64,000 bases of DNA from an uncultured Paracoccaceae bacterium (GTDB taxonomy: Bacteria; Pseudomonadota; Alphaproteobacteria; Rhodobacterales; Rhodobacteraceae). The stretch covers positions 533,662-597,661 of the forward strand of contig CANMMF010000004.1 of NCBI GenBank assembly GCA_947498985.1, read 5' to 3'. Below, piece after piece: positions 1-8,908 of the stretch. The first letter of the stretch is position 1; every line of letters starts with the position of its first letter. The notes below the pieces were generated by a model. That model did no database searches and was not told the origin of the DNA. It was given only the letters and a program-made list of their open reading frames with translations. A program made the position numbers and the translations under genes.

Positions 1-1416
1 GACAACATCAACGAAGCGGTCGAGGTGCTGGGCGACGATCTGCACAATCTGCATGTGCGCAACGAAGGCGCGATCCAGCAGCCCACAGGCCCGATCATCG
101 TGCCGGTCTGGCGCGACGAGGACGTGCTCGACACCTGGTTCTCGTCGGGGCTCTGGCCGATCGGGACACTGGGCTGGCCCGATGAAACCGAAGAGCTCGG
201 GCGGTTCTTCCCGACCTCCGTTCTGATCACCGGGTTCGACATCCTGTTTTTCTGGGTGGCGCGGATGATCATGATGCAGCTGGCCGTCACCGGCGAAAAG
301 CCGTTCCACACCGTCTACCTGCACCAGCTTGTCCGCGACGAAAAGGGCAAGAAGATGTCGAAGACCACCGGCAATGTCATCGACCCGCTTGAAATCGTTG
401 ATGAATACGGGGCCGATGCGCTGCGCTTCACCAACGCCTCCATGGCCTCTCTGGGTGGTGTGCTGAAACTCAGCGTCGACCGGATCGCGGGCTATCGCAA
501 TTTCGGCACCAAGCTCTGGAACGCCGCGCGCTTTGCAGAGATGAACGGCGCCGTAGGCTCGGATGGCGCCATCCCGCAGCCGCAGGCCACGCTCAACCGC
601 TGGATCGTCGGAGAGACGGGCCGGGTGCGCGAGACGGTGGATGCAGCCCTGGCCGAGTACCGCTTCAACGACGCGGCAAACGCGCTTTACGCCTTTGTCT
701 GGGGCAAGGTCTGCGACTGGTATCTGGAGTTTTCCAAGCCGCTTTTCGACAGCGAGGACGCGGGCGTGACCGAGGAAACCCGCGCCACGATGGCCTGGGT
801 GATCGACCAGTGCCTGATCCTGTTGCACCCGTTCATGCCGTTCATCACCGAAGAGCTCTGGGGCACGCTTGGCGAGCGTGCCAAGCTGCTGGTGCATGCC
901 GACTGGCCGGACTACGGCGCAGAGCTTGCCGACGCGGAGGCCGAGGCGGAGATCCGCTGGGTGATCGCGCTGATCGAGGGCGTGCGCTCCGCCCGCGCGC
1001 AGATGCATGTGCCCGCCGGGCTCTACGTGCCGATGCTCGTCACCGGTATGGGCGAGACCGAAGAGGCCGCCTGGGCGCGCAACGAGACGCTGATCAAGCG
1101 GCTGGCGCGGATCGAAAGCCTCGAGCGGGTCGACGCCTTCCCTAAGGGCTGCATCACGGTGCCCGTGGGTGCCGCCACCTTCGGAATGCCGCTGGCCGAC
1201 ATCATCGATGTCGATGCCGAGAAAGCACGGCTCGAAAAGGGTCTCGGCAAGCTGGCCAAGGAGCTGGTCGGGTTGCGCGGGCGTCTGAACAATCCCAAAT
1301 TTGCCCAAAGTGCGCCCGACGAGGTGGTGGCCGAGACGCGCGCCAATCTCGATGCGCGTGAGGGCGAAGAGGCCAAGCTGAAAGACGCGTTGGCGCGGCT
1401 GGAGGAGATCGGGTAA
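1..1416 (+). CDS. valS: Valine--tRNA ligase, C-terminal part (5' truncated by window edge)
   Basis: This is the 3' part of a class I aminoacyl-tRNA synthetase that charges tRNA-Val in the cytoplasm. The frame is open from base 1, so the start lies outside the window. The visible part has the end of the Rossmann catalytic core with the KMSK signature (KMSKTTGN, near bases 352-375). An anticodon-binding helical domain follows, and then the charged C-terminal coiled coil typical of ValRS (roughly the last 65 residues, rich in Lys, Glu and Leu, with the pattern [12 protein letters not shown]). The HIGH motif is missing only because of the window edge. The identification is firm. Confidence 0.97.
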   Translation, partial: DNINEAVEVLGDDLHNLHVRNEGAIQQPTGPIIVPVWRDEDVLDTWFSSGLWPIGTLGWPDETEELGRFFPTSVLITGFDILFFWVARMIMMQLAVTGEKPFHTVYLHQLVRDEKGKKMSKTTGNVIDPLEIVDEYGADALRFTNASMASLGGVLKLSVDRIAGYRNFGTKLWNAARFAEMNGAVGSDGAIPQPQATLNRWIVGETGRVRETVDAALAEYRFNDAANALYAFVWGKVCDWYLEFSKPLFDSEDAGVTEETRATMAWVIDQCLILLHPFMPFITEELWGTLGERAKLLVHADWPDYGAELADAEAEAEIRWVIALIEGVRSARAQMHVPAGLYVPMLVTGMGETEEAAWARNETLIKRLARIESLERVDAFPKGCITVPVGAATFGMPLADIIDVDAEKARLEKGLGKLAKELVGLRGRLNNPKFAQSAPDEVVAETRANLDAREGEEAKLKDALARLEEIG

Positions 1417-1434
1417 CCGGGGGCCAGCCCCCGG
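1417..1434. terminator. GC-rich stem-loop just after valS
   Basis: A perfect inverted repeat with 8-bp arms (CCGGGGGC / GCCCCCGG) and a 2-nt loop begins directly after the valS stop codon. No U-tract follows on the plus strand, so it is either a weak terminator or a 3'-end stabilising hairpin. It lies between convergent genes. Confidence 0.5.
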
Positions 1435-1478
1435 ACCCCCGCAGTATTTCTGAACCAGAGAAGTCCCCCTGGGGGCGT

Positions 1479-3068
1479 TCAGCCGGTCAGCTTCGGCGTC
1501 ATGTGAATGAGCGTCGGGCCCGGAGCGTCAAACGCGTCCGTCACCGCCTCTTGCAGCGCCGAGAGGCTCCCGGGCCGGCAGGCGCGCGCGCCATAGGCCT
1601 TTGCCAGGCCCGGGAAATCCGGGTTCCGCGCCACCACCGCGTTGGGCGCGATTTGTGCGGCGGTCATGGCATCCTTGATCTCGCCAAGCTCTTCGTTGTC
1701 CCACAGCAGGATCGGCAGCGAGAGACCCAGCTCCACCGCTGTGCCCAGCTCCTGCACCGTGAATTGCAGCCCGTAATCGCCTGCGATGGCCAATGTCGGC
1801 AGGCCAGGGCGTGCCACAGCCCCGCCGATGGCGGCGGGCAGCGCATATCCCAGCGTGCCAAAGCCCGACGGGTGGTGCCAGTGGCCCGCGCGCGGCATGT
1901 CCCAGCCTTCCTTCGCGGCATAGGCAAACTGCGTCATGTCGGAATAGATCATCGCGTCCTCGGGCATGACCTGCTGCACGGCCTCGGCGATCTCGACCAC
2001 ATGCGGGCGTTCCGCCATCAGCCCGGCGCGCCAGGCGGCGCGGGTGGCGGCGATCCGGGCGGCGTCCCAGCAGGGCGCGCGGTCGTCATAACGCGCGGGA
2101 ATGGCGACGGACATCGCACGCAAGGCCTGCGCGGCATCGCCAAGGATCGGCATGTCCTGCGGCCCGCCGCCTGCCAGCACCCCGGGGTCGATATCGATGC
2201 GGATCACCGGCGCCTGGTGGCCCAGTGCGTCGCGCCACAGATCGACCTGCGACAGCTCGGTCCCGACCGCCACGATGAGATCGGCGGCGGCGGCGATGCG
2301 CGCGCTTTCGGGACGTGCGAGATAGGCGCCGAAATTCGAGGGATGCCCGGGCGGCACAAGACCGCGGCCTGCATAGGTGGTGAAGGCCGCCGCGCCGGTC
2401 TGATGCAGCAGATCGGGGATCACCTCTGCCGCCCCCGACGCCCCGCCACCAAAGACAAAGAGCGGTCTTTCGGCGGCAAATATCCTCTGGATCGCCTGAT
2501 AGATCCGCTCCTGCGGCGCGTGGGGCAGATGGGCGCGCGGCGCCTCTGACGGGAACCCGTCGGCAAGCGCGGCCAGGGTCGCGATCGGGACGTGGATCGC
2601 CTTGGGCCGCGGACGTGCGGCGCCGAATTCCGACAGGGCGCGGTCGATCAGCCCGTAGGCGGCCTCGGGCGTGCGCGCCTCCAGCGACCAGTCGCAGACG
2701 CAGTCCGCCGCGGCGCGCTGATCCTTCATCTGGTGCAACTGACCGAGATGAAACGCCGTCTCGTCAAGGCATGACGCCAGCAGCAGCACCGGCACGCTGT
2801 CGGCATAGGCCTGACCCAAGGCGGTCATCGCGTTGCAGACCCCGGGGCCGGTGATCACATAGGCGACGCCGGGCCGTCCGGTGGCGCGCGCATAGCCATC
2901 GGCCATGAAGGCCGCGCCCTGTTCGTGGCGCGCCAGCACATGGGTCAGGCCCGCCTCTTCGAGCCCGCGATACATTTCGATATTGTGCACGCCGGGGATG
3001 CCGAAGATCACCTCGACCCCGCGCGCCTTCAGCATCCGGGAGATCTGCGCGCCAAGCGGTTTTTTCAT
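1479..3068 (-). CDS. Thiamine diphosphate-dependent enzyme of the acetolactate synthase family
   Basis: The protein has 529 residues and the three-domain layout of ThDP enzymes (PYR, central NAD/FAD-like, PP). The N-terminal part carries the conserved glutamate context FGIPGVHNIEMYRGL followed by RHEQGAAFMADGYARATG. The C-terminal part carries the ThDP-Mg motif start GDYGLQFTVQELGTA followed by LWDN. Family knowledge points to a catabolic decarboxylase or synthase; the order resembles Rhodobacteraceae proteins called 5-guanidino-2-oxopentanoate decarboxylase, but the substrate cannot be read from sequence. The start MKKPLG was chosen because its ATG shares a base with the trkH stop (TGATG), which implies translational coupling with trkH upstream. 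Confidence 0.85.
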   Translation of the reverse strand: MKKPLGAQISRMLKARGVEVIFGIPGVHNIEMYRGLEEAGLTHVLARHEQGAAFMADGYARATGRPGVAYVITGPGVCNAMTALGQAYADSVPVLLLASCLDETAFHLGQLHQMKDQRAAADCVCDWSLEARTPEAAYGLIDRALSEFGAARPRPKAIHVPIATLAALADGFPSEAPRAHLPHAPQERIYQAIQRIFAAERPLFVFGGGASGAAEVIPDLLHQTGAAAFTTYAGRGLVPPGHPSNFGAYLARPESARIAAAADLIVAVGTELSQVDLWRDALGHQAPVIRIDIDPGVLAGGGPQDMPILGDAAQALRAMSVAIPARYDDRAPCWDAARIAATRAAWRAGLMAERPHVVEIAEAVQQVMPEDAMIYSDMTQFAYAAKEGWDMPRAGHWHHPSGFGTLGYALPAAIGGAVARPGLPTLAIAGDYGLQFTVQELGTAVELGLSLPILLWDNEELGEIKDAMTAAQIAPNAVVARNPDFPGLAKAYGARACRPGSLSALQEAVTDAFDAPGPTLIHMTPKLTG

Positions 3069-4519
3069 CAGGCCCTCCAGAAGCGCACGGTAAAGAGCGC
3101 GTAGACCGCCAGAAGCTCCAGCCGTCCGAGCAGCATGGCAAAGCTCAGGATCCACTTCGCGGTGTCGTTGAGCCCGCCGAAATTGCCCGAGGGACCGATG
3201 CGCTCGCCCAGTCCGGGGCCGACATTGGCCAGCGCCGTGCCCGCCCCCGAGACCGCGGTTATGAAATCCACACCGGTGAGCGACAACGCCACCGAGATCA
3301 CGCCAAGCGAGACCACGAAGAACACGAAAAACGAGATCACCGAGCTCAGCACCTCGTCGCTGACCGGTCGCCCGTCATAGCGCGGCAGAAACACCCCGTG
3401 CGGCGCGCGGATGCGACGCAGCTGCACCTTGATCGACGCGATCAGCAACTGGTAGCGGAAGATCTTGACCGAGCAGGCGGTCGAGCCCGCGCAGCCGCCG
3501 ATCAGCCCCACGAAGAAAAACAGCGACACCGCAAACGGACCCCAGAGGCCATAATCCTCGGACGCGTAGCCGGTGCCCGTCAGGATCGACATCACGTTGA
3601 ACAGCACCTTGCGCAGCGCAGGCTCTCCGCTGGCGCCCCCGGACACCATCCGCCAGAGTGTCACAACCAGCACCAGCGCCAGCGCCGTCAGGAAAAACCC
3701 GCGGACCTGCGGATCGGCCAGCAGCGGTTTGGGATCGCGGGTCGCCGAAAGCTGCACGAAGCGCACGAATGGCAGGGCCGCAAGGAACATGAAGACCACC
3801 GCGACATATTCCACCGCCGGTCCGAAGGAGCCAAAGGAGTTGTCGTAATTGGCAAATCCGCCGGTGGCCAGCGTGGTCATCGCATGGACGGTGGCGTCGA
3901 ACGCGTCCATGCCCGCCGCGATGTAGCAGCCCGCGCAGACCAGCGTGAGCGAGACGTAGATCGTCGAGATCGAGGACGAGATCTGGGTGGCGCGGGGCAG
4001 GATCTTGCCCATGGTATCAAAGCCTTCGGAGCGGAAGATCTGCATCCCGCCGACCCGCAATTCGGGCAGGAACACCATGGCGACCACGATGATGCCGATG
4101 CCGCCCAGCCATTGCAGAAGCCCGCGCCAGAGCAGCAGACCCTTGGGGCGTTCGTCGAGATCCTCGAACACCGTGGAGCCGGTGGTGGTCAGCCCCGACA
4201 TCGCCTCGAAAAACGCATCCGTGTAGCTGGCCTCCGTCGCGCCCAGCACAAACGGCAGCGCGCCGAAGACCGGCAGCGCGACCCAGACGCCGGTGGTCAG
4301 CAGAAAGGTCTGCTGAATGCTCAGCCCCTCCTGCACCGCATTGGCGCATGCCAGGGCAATGAGACCACCGCAAAGCATTGTAATCAGGGCACTTTCAAGG
4401 AACACCGGCCATTGGCCCCGTCCCTCGGCAAGATCCACCAGCATCGGCAGCAACATGGTTGCGCCAAGGCAGGCCACCAGCAGGCCGATCACATAGGCGA
4501 CGGGGCGGATATCGAACAT
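3068..4519 (-). CDS. trkH: Trk-type potassium uptake protein TrkH
   Basis: This 483-residue polytopic membrane protein is the K+-translocating subunit of a Trk system in the inner membrane. It has about ten hydrophobic segments and the repeated pore-loop signatures of the family, for example MSGLTTTGSTVFEDLD, LATGGFANYD and GTGYASEDYG. The ATG at 4519 (MFDIRPVAY) is preferred over an upstream TTG because it matches the usual TrkH length and N-terminus. A NAD-binding TrkA partner is not in this window. The ThDP enzyme follows with a one-base overlap. Confidence 0.93.
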   Translation of the reverse strand: MFDIRPVAYVIGLLVACLGATMLLPMLVDLAEGRGQWPVFLESALITMLCGGLIALACANAVQEGLSIQQTFLLTTGVWVALPVFGALPFVLGATEASYTDAFFEAMSGLTTTGSTVFEDLDERPKGLLLWRGLLQWLGGIGIIVVAMVFLPELRVGGMQIFRSEGFDTMGKILPRATQISSSISTIYVSLTLVCAGCYIAAGMDAFDATVHAMTTLATGGFANYDNSFGSFGPAVEYVAVVFMFLAALPFVRFVQLSATRDPKPLLADPQVRGFFLTALALVLVVTLWRMVSGGASGEPALRKVLFNVMSILTGTGYASEDYGLWGPFAVSLFFFVGLIGGCAGSTACSVKIFRYQLLIASIKVQLRRIRAPHGVFLPRYDGRPVSDEVLSSVISFFVFFVVSLGVISVALSLTGVDFITAVSGAGTALANVGPGLGERIGPSGNFGGLNDTAKWILSFAMLLGRLELLAVYALFTVRFWRA

Positions 4520-4608
4520 ATGCGCAGCGTTGGCGGGCCGGGTCGCCGCTGTCAAGCGGCAGCGTCACCGCAACCCGGCGGCCGTCTGTGCCCCGGAGAC
4601 GCCCGCGG

Positions 4609-4833
4609 TCAGGCGGCCAGCAGATCGCGGAAGACAAATGGCAGGATATCCTCCCGCCGCAGGCCCATCAGGGCGAGGTCAAGATCGCTTTTCTGCTCCA
4701 TCTGGATGATCTGCGCCAGCCGGGCCCGTTTCAGGCTGTTGGCGTTCACACCCTGGCCAAGCCCGGCGAAATAGGCGTCGATCCGGGTCTGTAACGGGGC
4801 CTGTCCGATCATCATTTGCGTTTCTGCCTGCAT
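4609..4833 (-). CDS. Small DUF1127-like protein
   Basis: This short reading frame (74 residues from ATG 4833; in-frame upstream starts would extend it to 92) has a C-terminus of the pattern SDLDLALMGLRREDILPFVF. It resembles the C-terminal motif of DUF1127-type small proteins, which are abundant in Rhodobacteraceae and implicated in phosphate, RNA or stress physiology elsewhere. A purine-rich stretch (GGGAGG) lies about 25 nt before the chosen ATG, so the exact start is unsure. It is a single-gene unit between trkH and folE2 on the same strand. The DUF1127 link rests on motif resemblance only. Confidence 0.55.
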   Translation of the reverse strand: MQAETQMMIGQAPLQTRIDAYFAGLGQGVNANSLKRARLAQIIQMEQKSDLDLALMGLRREDILPFVFRDLLAA

Positions 4834-4946
4834 CTTGAGAAACCCTGTCGTTGCACGGGTCCTCCCTGCGCTCACCTTCGCACACATTCATGACGTGATG
4901 GTAAACGGGCGCCGGGTGCTGTCGGCAGATCCCGGCCGGTTGCCAC

Positions 4947-4974
4947 AAAAAACGCCCGCCTTTGCGGCGGGCGC
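4947..4974 (-). terminator. Intrinsic terminator downstream of folE2
   Basis: On the minus strand, GCCCGCC and GGCGGGC arms with a 5-nt loop are followed by a run of six U residues. It lies about 30 nt past the folE2 stop codon, a classical rho-independent terminator. Confidence 0.88.
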
Positions 4975-5001
4975 TGCAATTCCACGCGGTCCCGTGAAGC
5001 T

Positions 5002-6105
5002 TCAGCCGACGTGAAACAGCGTCGCAAAAAGCTTGGGATCGATGCTGTCGGTCGAGAAGGTGGCCCCCTCGGCCAGCACCGACACCGCGTCATGGCTGTG
5101 CAGGCTTTCCTGGTGGCTGGCGATCACGCGGTAGTCGCCGATCCGCGTATCCGCTTGCAATTGCTCGGCAAAAAGCCGCGCGGCGTCTTCGACAAAGATC
5201 GGGTTGGCGGCGTTCAGCTCGGCAAAGGCCTGTTCGTCCTCGCGTTTGACCATGACTTGGGTTTCGGTCGGCACCGCGCGGCGGCACATCTCGATCAGGT
5301 CCTCGAACCAGAGGATGTCCCCGCCGTCCTTCACCTCGACCGAGAGCCGCGCCACCGAGCGCTGCGAATGCGGCGTGGCCAGTTGCCCCCGCTCGCGCCG
5401 CGCGTGTTCGCTCAACTCCAGCGAACAGGGGCAGGTGGAGCTGTAGACATAGTCGAGATGCATGATCTTGCGCCGCACGCCGTCGACCTCAACCAGCTCC
5501 AGCGCGATATCGTAATACTGGTAGCCCGCAAGGCCCGACCGCAGGCTGTCCACCTTCATCGGAAAGCTGAAGCGCATGTTGATGCGCGCATCGAAGCTTT
5601 CCAGATCGGTCTTGTAATCGTCCAGCGCCGCCTCGATCACCTCGAAGCTGAAGGTTTTTTCGGCATGCAGGTAAAACGAGCGCATGATGCGGCTCATGTT
5701 GATGCCCTTCTTGTCGGCATCGAGGCTCACCGTGCCGGTCACGCTGGTCTCCAGCGTCAGATCGCCGTTGTCGCGCGTATGGTACTGCAATGGCAGGCGA
5801 AAATTGGAGATACCCACATGCTGGATCGCCCGCCGCTCGCCGCGAATAAGCGAGCTGGGCCCGTTCTGCAGGTCCGGCAGAGAGGCCTTGTAGGCCGCAT
5901 CCACGGCAAACGCCTCGGGGTAGTCCCTGCGCAGCGCCGGATAGGGCTCTGGGCCCGCATCGGGCGTCAGACGCGCCACAGCCGGGTCCAGATCGGCGAT
6001 TTCGGCGTCATGGGCCTTGCCAGCCCAGCGGCGCAGGATCTCAAGCGCATCCTGTGCCTCTTGCCGCGTGGGCTTTTTCTCGATTTCAGGCGTGTGCATG
6101 TTCAT
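5002..6105 (-). CDS. folE2: GTP cyclohydrolase FolE2 (type IB)
   Basis: This 367-residue cytoplasmic enzyme should convert GTP to 7,8-dihydroneopterin triphosphate for folate (and possibly queuosine) biosynthesis. Family features are visible: QHVGISNFRLPL in the first third, the metal-site cysteine segment YSSTCPCSLELSEHA near residue 230, and the C-terminal segment ASHQESLHSHDAVSVL. The length matches alphaproteobacterial FolE2. The first ATG gives MNMHTPEIEKK; a second ATG two codons in is also possible. A strong terminator follows. FolE2 is metal-promiscuous in other bacteria, but no Zur-type operator was recognised here. Confidence 0.95.
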   Translation of the reverse strand: MNMHTPEIEKKPTRQEAQDALEILRRWAGKAHDAEIADLDPAVARLTPDAGPEPYPALRRDYPEAFAVDAAYKASLPDLQNGPSSLIRGERRAIQHVGISNFRLPLQYHTRDNGDLTLETSVTGTVSLDADKKGINMSRIMRSFYLHAEKTFSFEVIEAALDDYKTDLESFDARINMRFSFPMKVDSLRSGLAGYQYYDIALELVEVDGVRRKIMHLDYVYSSTCPCSLELSEHARRERGQLATPHSQRSVARLSVEVKDGGDILWFEDLIEMCRRAVPTETQVMVKREDEQAFAELNAANPIFVEDAARLFAEQLQADTRIGDYRVIASHQESLHSHDAVSVLAEGATFSTDSIDPKLFATLFHVG

Positions 6106-6278
6106 GGGTGAAGACCCCTCGCGCGTCGTTACCTTCGGTTAGATAGGCCTCGGCCAAACCGATTTCCAATCATATCTGCAATACGCAGTCCCGCGCCCGC
6201 CGGATCAATTTGTGGAAAACTCAGTGTTTTTTGAGCGCGCCGCTGCACGGACAGCCCTGGTCTGCGATAAGACATAGC

Positions 6279-6313
6279 GCCGGTTTCCCCGCAGCTTCTG
6301 CAGGAAAACCGGC
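6279..6313. other. Stem-loop downstream of metZ
   Basis: Inverted repeat GCCGGTTT / AAACCGGC (8-bp arms, 19-nt loop) about 50 nt beyond the metZ stop codon. There is no U-tract, so termination is uncertain; it may mark the 3' end of the metZ transcript. The rest of the 256-bp gap between metZ and folE2 shows no gene. Confidence 0.4.
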
Positions 6314-6361
6314 ATATTGATCGATGCTCACGGCAGCGACGCTGTGCGCCGCGCCATACGC

Positions 6362-7552
6362 TCAGACCGCCTGCAACGCCAGATTGATATCCTCGATCAA
6401 GTCTTCGGCATCCTCGAGCCCCACCGACAATCTTACCAGACCGTCGCCGATCCCGAGCGCCGTGCGCTTTGCGTCGCTGAGCCGCTGATGTGTGGTGGTT
6501 TTGGGGTGGGTCACGATGGATTTGGCGTCGCCCAGATTGTTGGAGATCAGGATCACCTCGAGCGCGTTCAGAAACCGGAACGCGGCGTCCTGCCCGCCCT
6601 TGAGATCAAGCGCGATCATTGTCCCGCCGGTGCCCAGCTGCCGCTCTGCCAGGGCGTGCTGCGCGTGGCTCTCAAGTCCGGGATAGATCAGCCGGTGCAG
6701 CTTGGCATGCCCTTCCACGGCGCTGGCAATGGCCTGCGCGCTGGCCGCCTGCGCCCGCACCCGCAGATCCACGGTCTCGAGACCTTTCAGCATCACCCAA
6801 GCGTTGAACGGGCTCATGGAGCCGCCGGTATGCTTCATGTAAGGCTCGACCACCGAGCGGATATGCTCCTTTGTCCCGAGGATCACCCCCCCCAGACAAC
6901 GGCCCTGCCCGTCCACATGTTTTGTGGTGGAATAGACAATGATGTCAGCCCCTTGCGTGGCGGCCTTCGAGTAAACCGGGGTCGAGAACACATTGTCGAC
7001 AACAGACAGCGCCCCGACCTCATGCGCAATCGCGGAAACCGCTTCGATATCAACGAGTTCCAGCGTGGGGTTCGACATGGATTCGAAGAACACCGCCTTG
7101 GTATCGGGGCGCATCGCGGCGCGCCACTGATCCAGATCCGCGCCGTCGACAAATGTTACCTCTACCCCGAACCGGCTCAACACGTCCTCAAGGATATAGA
7201 GGCACGAGCCAAAGAGCGCCCGGGCCGACACCACGTGGTCGCCCGCCTTCAGCATCGAGGCCAGCGCGCCGTTGACCGCGGCCATGCCCGACGCGGTGGC
7301 AAAGGCGTCCTCGGCCCCTTCCAGAAGCGCCATGCGCTCTTCGAACATCGCCACGGTGGGGTTGCCGTAGCGGGCGTAGATATATTCGTCCTCACCCGCC
7401 TTGAGGAACCGCGCCTCGGCGGCCTCGGCGGTGTCGTAGACAAAGCCCTGGGTCAGAAAGAGCGCCTCGCTGACCTCGCCCCAGCCGCTGCGCTTCGTCC
7501 CGCCATGCACCAGATTGGTGCGTTTTCCCAAAGGTTTTCGACTGTCTGCCAT
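6362..7552 (-). CDS. metZ: O-succinylhomoserine sulfhydrylase
   Basis: This 396-residue PLP-dependent enzyme of the Cys/Met metabolism family makes homocysteine from an activated homoserine and sulfide. The PLP lysine lies in YSTTKHVDGQGRCLGGVI. Other family motifs are EYIYARYGNPT near the N-terminus, the ATASGMAAVNGAL phosphate-binding region, SNPTLELVDIEA, and the C-terminal GLVRLSVGLED. The start at 7552 (MADSRKPLGKRTN) fits the family; the frame is open further upstream, but that part covers the riboswitch leader and is not protein. Regulation is expected through the SAM-II riboswitch and the hairpin between it and the start codon. Confidence 0.93.
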   Translation of the reverse strand: MADSRKPLGKRTNLVHGGTKRSGWGEVSEALFLTQGFVYDTAEAAEARFLKAGEDEYIYARYGNPTVAMFEERMALLEGAEDAFATASGMAAVNGALASMLKAGDHVVSARALFGSCLYILEDVLSRFGVEVTFVDGADLDQWRAAMRPDTKAVFFESMSNPTLELVDIEAVSAIAHEVGALSVVDNVFSTPVYSKAATQGADIIVYSTTKHVDGQGRCLGGVILGTKEHIRSVVEPYMKHTGGSMSPFNAWVMLKGLETVDLRVRAQAASAQAIASAVEGHAKLHRLIYPGLESHAQHALAERQLGTGGTMIALDLKGGQDAAFRFLNALEVILISNNLGDAKSIVTHPKTTTHQRLSDAKRTALGIGDGLVRLSVGLEDAEDLIEDINLALQAV

Positions 7553-7565
7553 CGCGGCCTCCAAC

Positions 7566-7600
7566 AAAAAAGCTCCCGTCGCGGTCAAGCGAAAGGAGCC
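7566..7600 (-). terminator. Attenuator-type terminator in the metZ leader
   Basis: On the minus strand a stem GGCTCC / GGGAGC closes a loop of about 19 nt and is followed directly by six U residues. It stands between the riboswitch and the metZ start, where it could act as the expression platform. Confidence 0.65.
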
Positions 7601-7610
7601 CCCTCGTCCG

Positions 7611-7665
7611 ACCTCTTTAGCGGCATGTTTAGCGAGGCCCGCAATCCGGTGAACAAATCGCCTCG
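7611..7665 (-). ncRNA. SAM-II riboswitch upstream of metZ
   Basis: The minus strand shows the SAM-II arrangement. A P1 helix is formed by CGAGGC (7665-7660) and GCCTCG (7638-7633). The loop carries GATTTG and then CCGGATTGC, and after P1 come the conserved pseudoknot segments CTAAACATG and GCTAAAGAGG. The order and spacing match the published SAM-II (metA leader) consensus of Alphaproteobacteria, and the downstream gene is a methionine-biosynthesis gene that this class commonly controls. The assignment was made by eye; a covariance-model score was not computed. Confidence 0.85.
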
Positions 7666-7788
7666 TGTCTTCCGCATAGAGATGTTGCGGATTGGAATCA
7701 AGACCGTCACGGCCTCGTAACCAAAGCTTCATGCCTTCGTCACAAGCTGTGCGTACCGGCTACACACAAGATGTAGTGGAGCAACGCC

Positions 7789-8724
7789 ATGCCGCTTCTA
7801 AAGATCACCGCCAGAGACGACCGGCCGGGCCTGCACGCGGCCCCCGGAGATCTGTCGCAGGCGCTGGGAAATGCGCTGGCCGAGGATCCCGGGCCGGTCA
7901 CGATCATGATCCACGGCTACAAATACCAGCCCGGCCATCCCCGCCATTGCCCGCAGGACACGCTGCTGTCGCCCGGCCTCAGAGAGCGCCGCGGCAAGCG
8001 TCAGAGCTGGCCGCGGCACTTGGGGTTTCGCGGTCAGAAAGGCGAAGGGATCGGCCTGGGGTTTGGCTGGGCGGCGCGTGGCTCGATCCGGGGCGCCTAT
8101 GCGCGGGCGGCCGAGGCCGGTGCCGCGCTCGGGCGCCTGATGGACACGGTGGCGCGCGCCGATCCGGAGCGTCCGATCCGCCTGATCGCGCATTCTCTGG
8201 GCGCGCGTGTGGCGCTCTCGGGGATCTCCTGTTGCCGCCATGCACGCGCAAGAAGCCTTGTTTTACTGGCGGCGGCGGAGTTTGCCAGCGCCGCGCGCGC
8301 GGCGTTGTCGCAACCGGCGGCAGAGGGATGCCGCGTGCTCAACGTGACCTCGCGCGAAAACGATCTGTTCGACTTTCTCTTCGAACAGCTGGTGCCTTCG
8401 GGCACAGATGCGGACTGGGTTCTGGGCCAGGCCCGCGGCGGTCTGCCGATGGTGAGCCTGCAGCTTGACGATCCCGCGAGCCTCGCGGCGCTGCGCCGTC
8501 TGGGCTACCCGATTGCCGCCTCCGAACGGCGGATCTGCCATTGGTCGCCCTATCTCCGGCCCGGCGTCTTTCCGCTTTATCGCGCGGTGCTGGACGGCAA
8601 TCTGCCACTGGCGACACTGCGCGCGGCCCTGCCGGCGGAGCATGCCCCGAGATGGGCGCGGCTCTGGCCCGCGAAAGCGCGGCTTACCTGGACGCGCGCT
8701 GCCACCACACAAAGCGCGGGCTAG
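7789..8724 (+). CDS. Alpha/beta hydrolase
   Basis: The protein has 311 residues. An early strand followed by IMIHGYKYQP resembles an oxyanion-hole His-Gly segment, and the nucleophile elbow is AHSLGAR (around residue 140), with the Ser as likely nucleophile. A possible acid residue is in TSRENDLFDF, and a possible His is RRICHWSPYL. There is no signal peptide or membrane segment, so it is probably cytoplasmic. The fold is reminiscent of DUF900-type or esterase-like hydrolases; the substrate is unknown. The gene stands alone, divergent from metZ, with about 240 bp shared upstream. Confidence 0.8.
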   Translation: MPLLKITARDDRPGLHAAPGDLSQALGNALAEDPGPVTIMIHGYKYQPGHPRHCPQDTLLSPGLRERRGKRQSWPRHLGFRGQKGEGIGLGFGWAARGSIRGAYARAAEAGAALGRLMDTVARADPERPIRLIAHSLGARVALSGISCCRHARARSLVLLAAAEFASAARAALSQPAAEGCRVLNVTSRENDLFDFLFEQLVPSGTDADWVLGQARGGLPMVSLQLDDPASLAALRRLGYPIAASERRICHWSPYLRPGVFPLYRAVLDGNLPLATLRAALPAEHAPRWARLWPAKARLTWTRAATTQSAG

Positions 8725-8908
8725 CGCAAGACCGCGGCCATGCCCGACACGGGTGAAGCCCCGCGAACTGCCCCCCGAAACCCCTGAATGCAGAAAATTT
8801 TAGACATTTGATCGCGTATTGTGCGACCGGGTCCTGCCAGCAGTTGCCTTTCCCCGGGAAGAGACCGCATCATGGTCGTCAAGGCCGCGTTCATCAGGAC
8901 CCTCCTTC

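Noticed and set aside
7555..7732. Longer MetZ protein starting at 7732
   Set aside because: The extra 60 codons cover the riboswitch and terminator hairpin and have no protein similarity.
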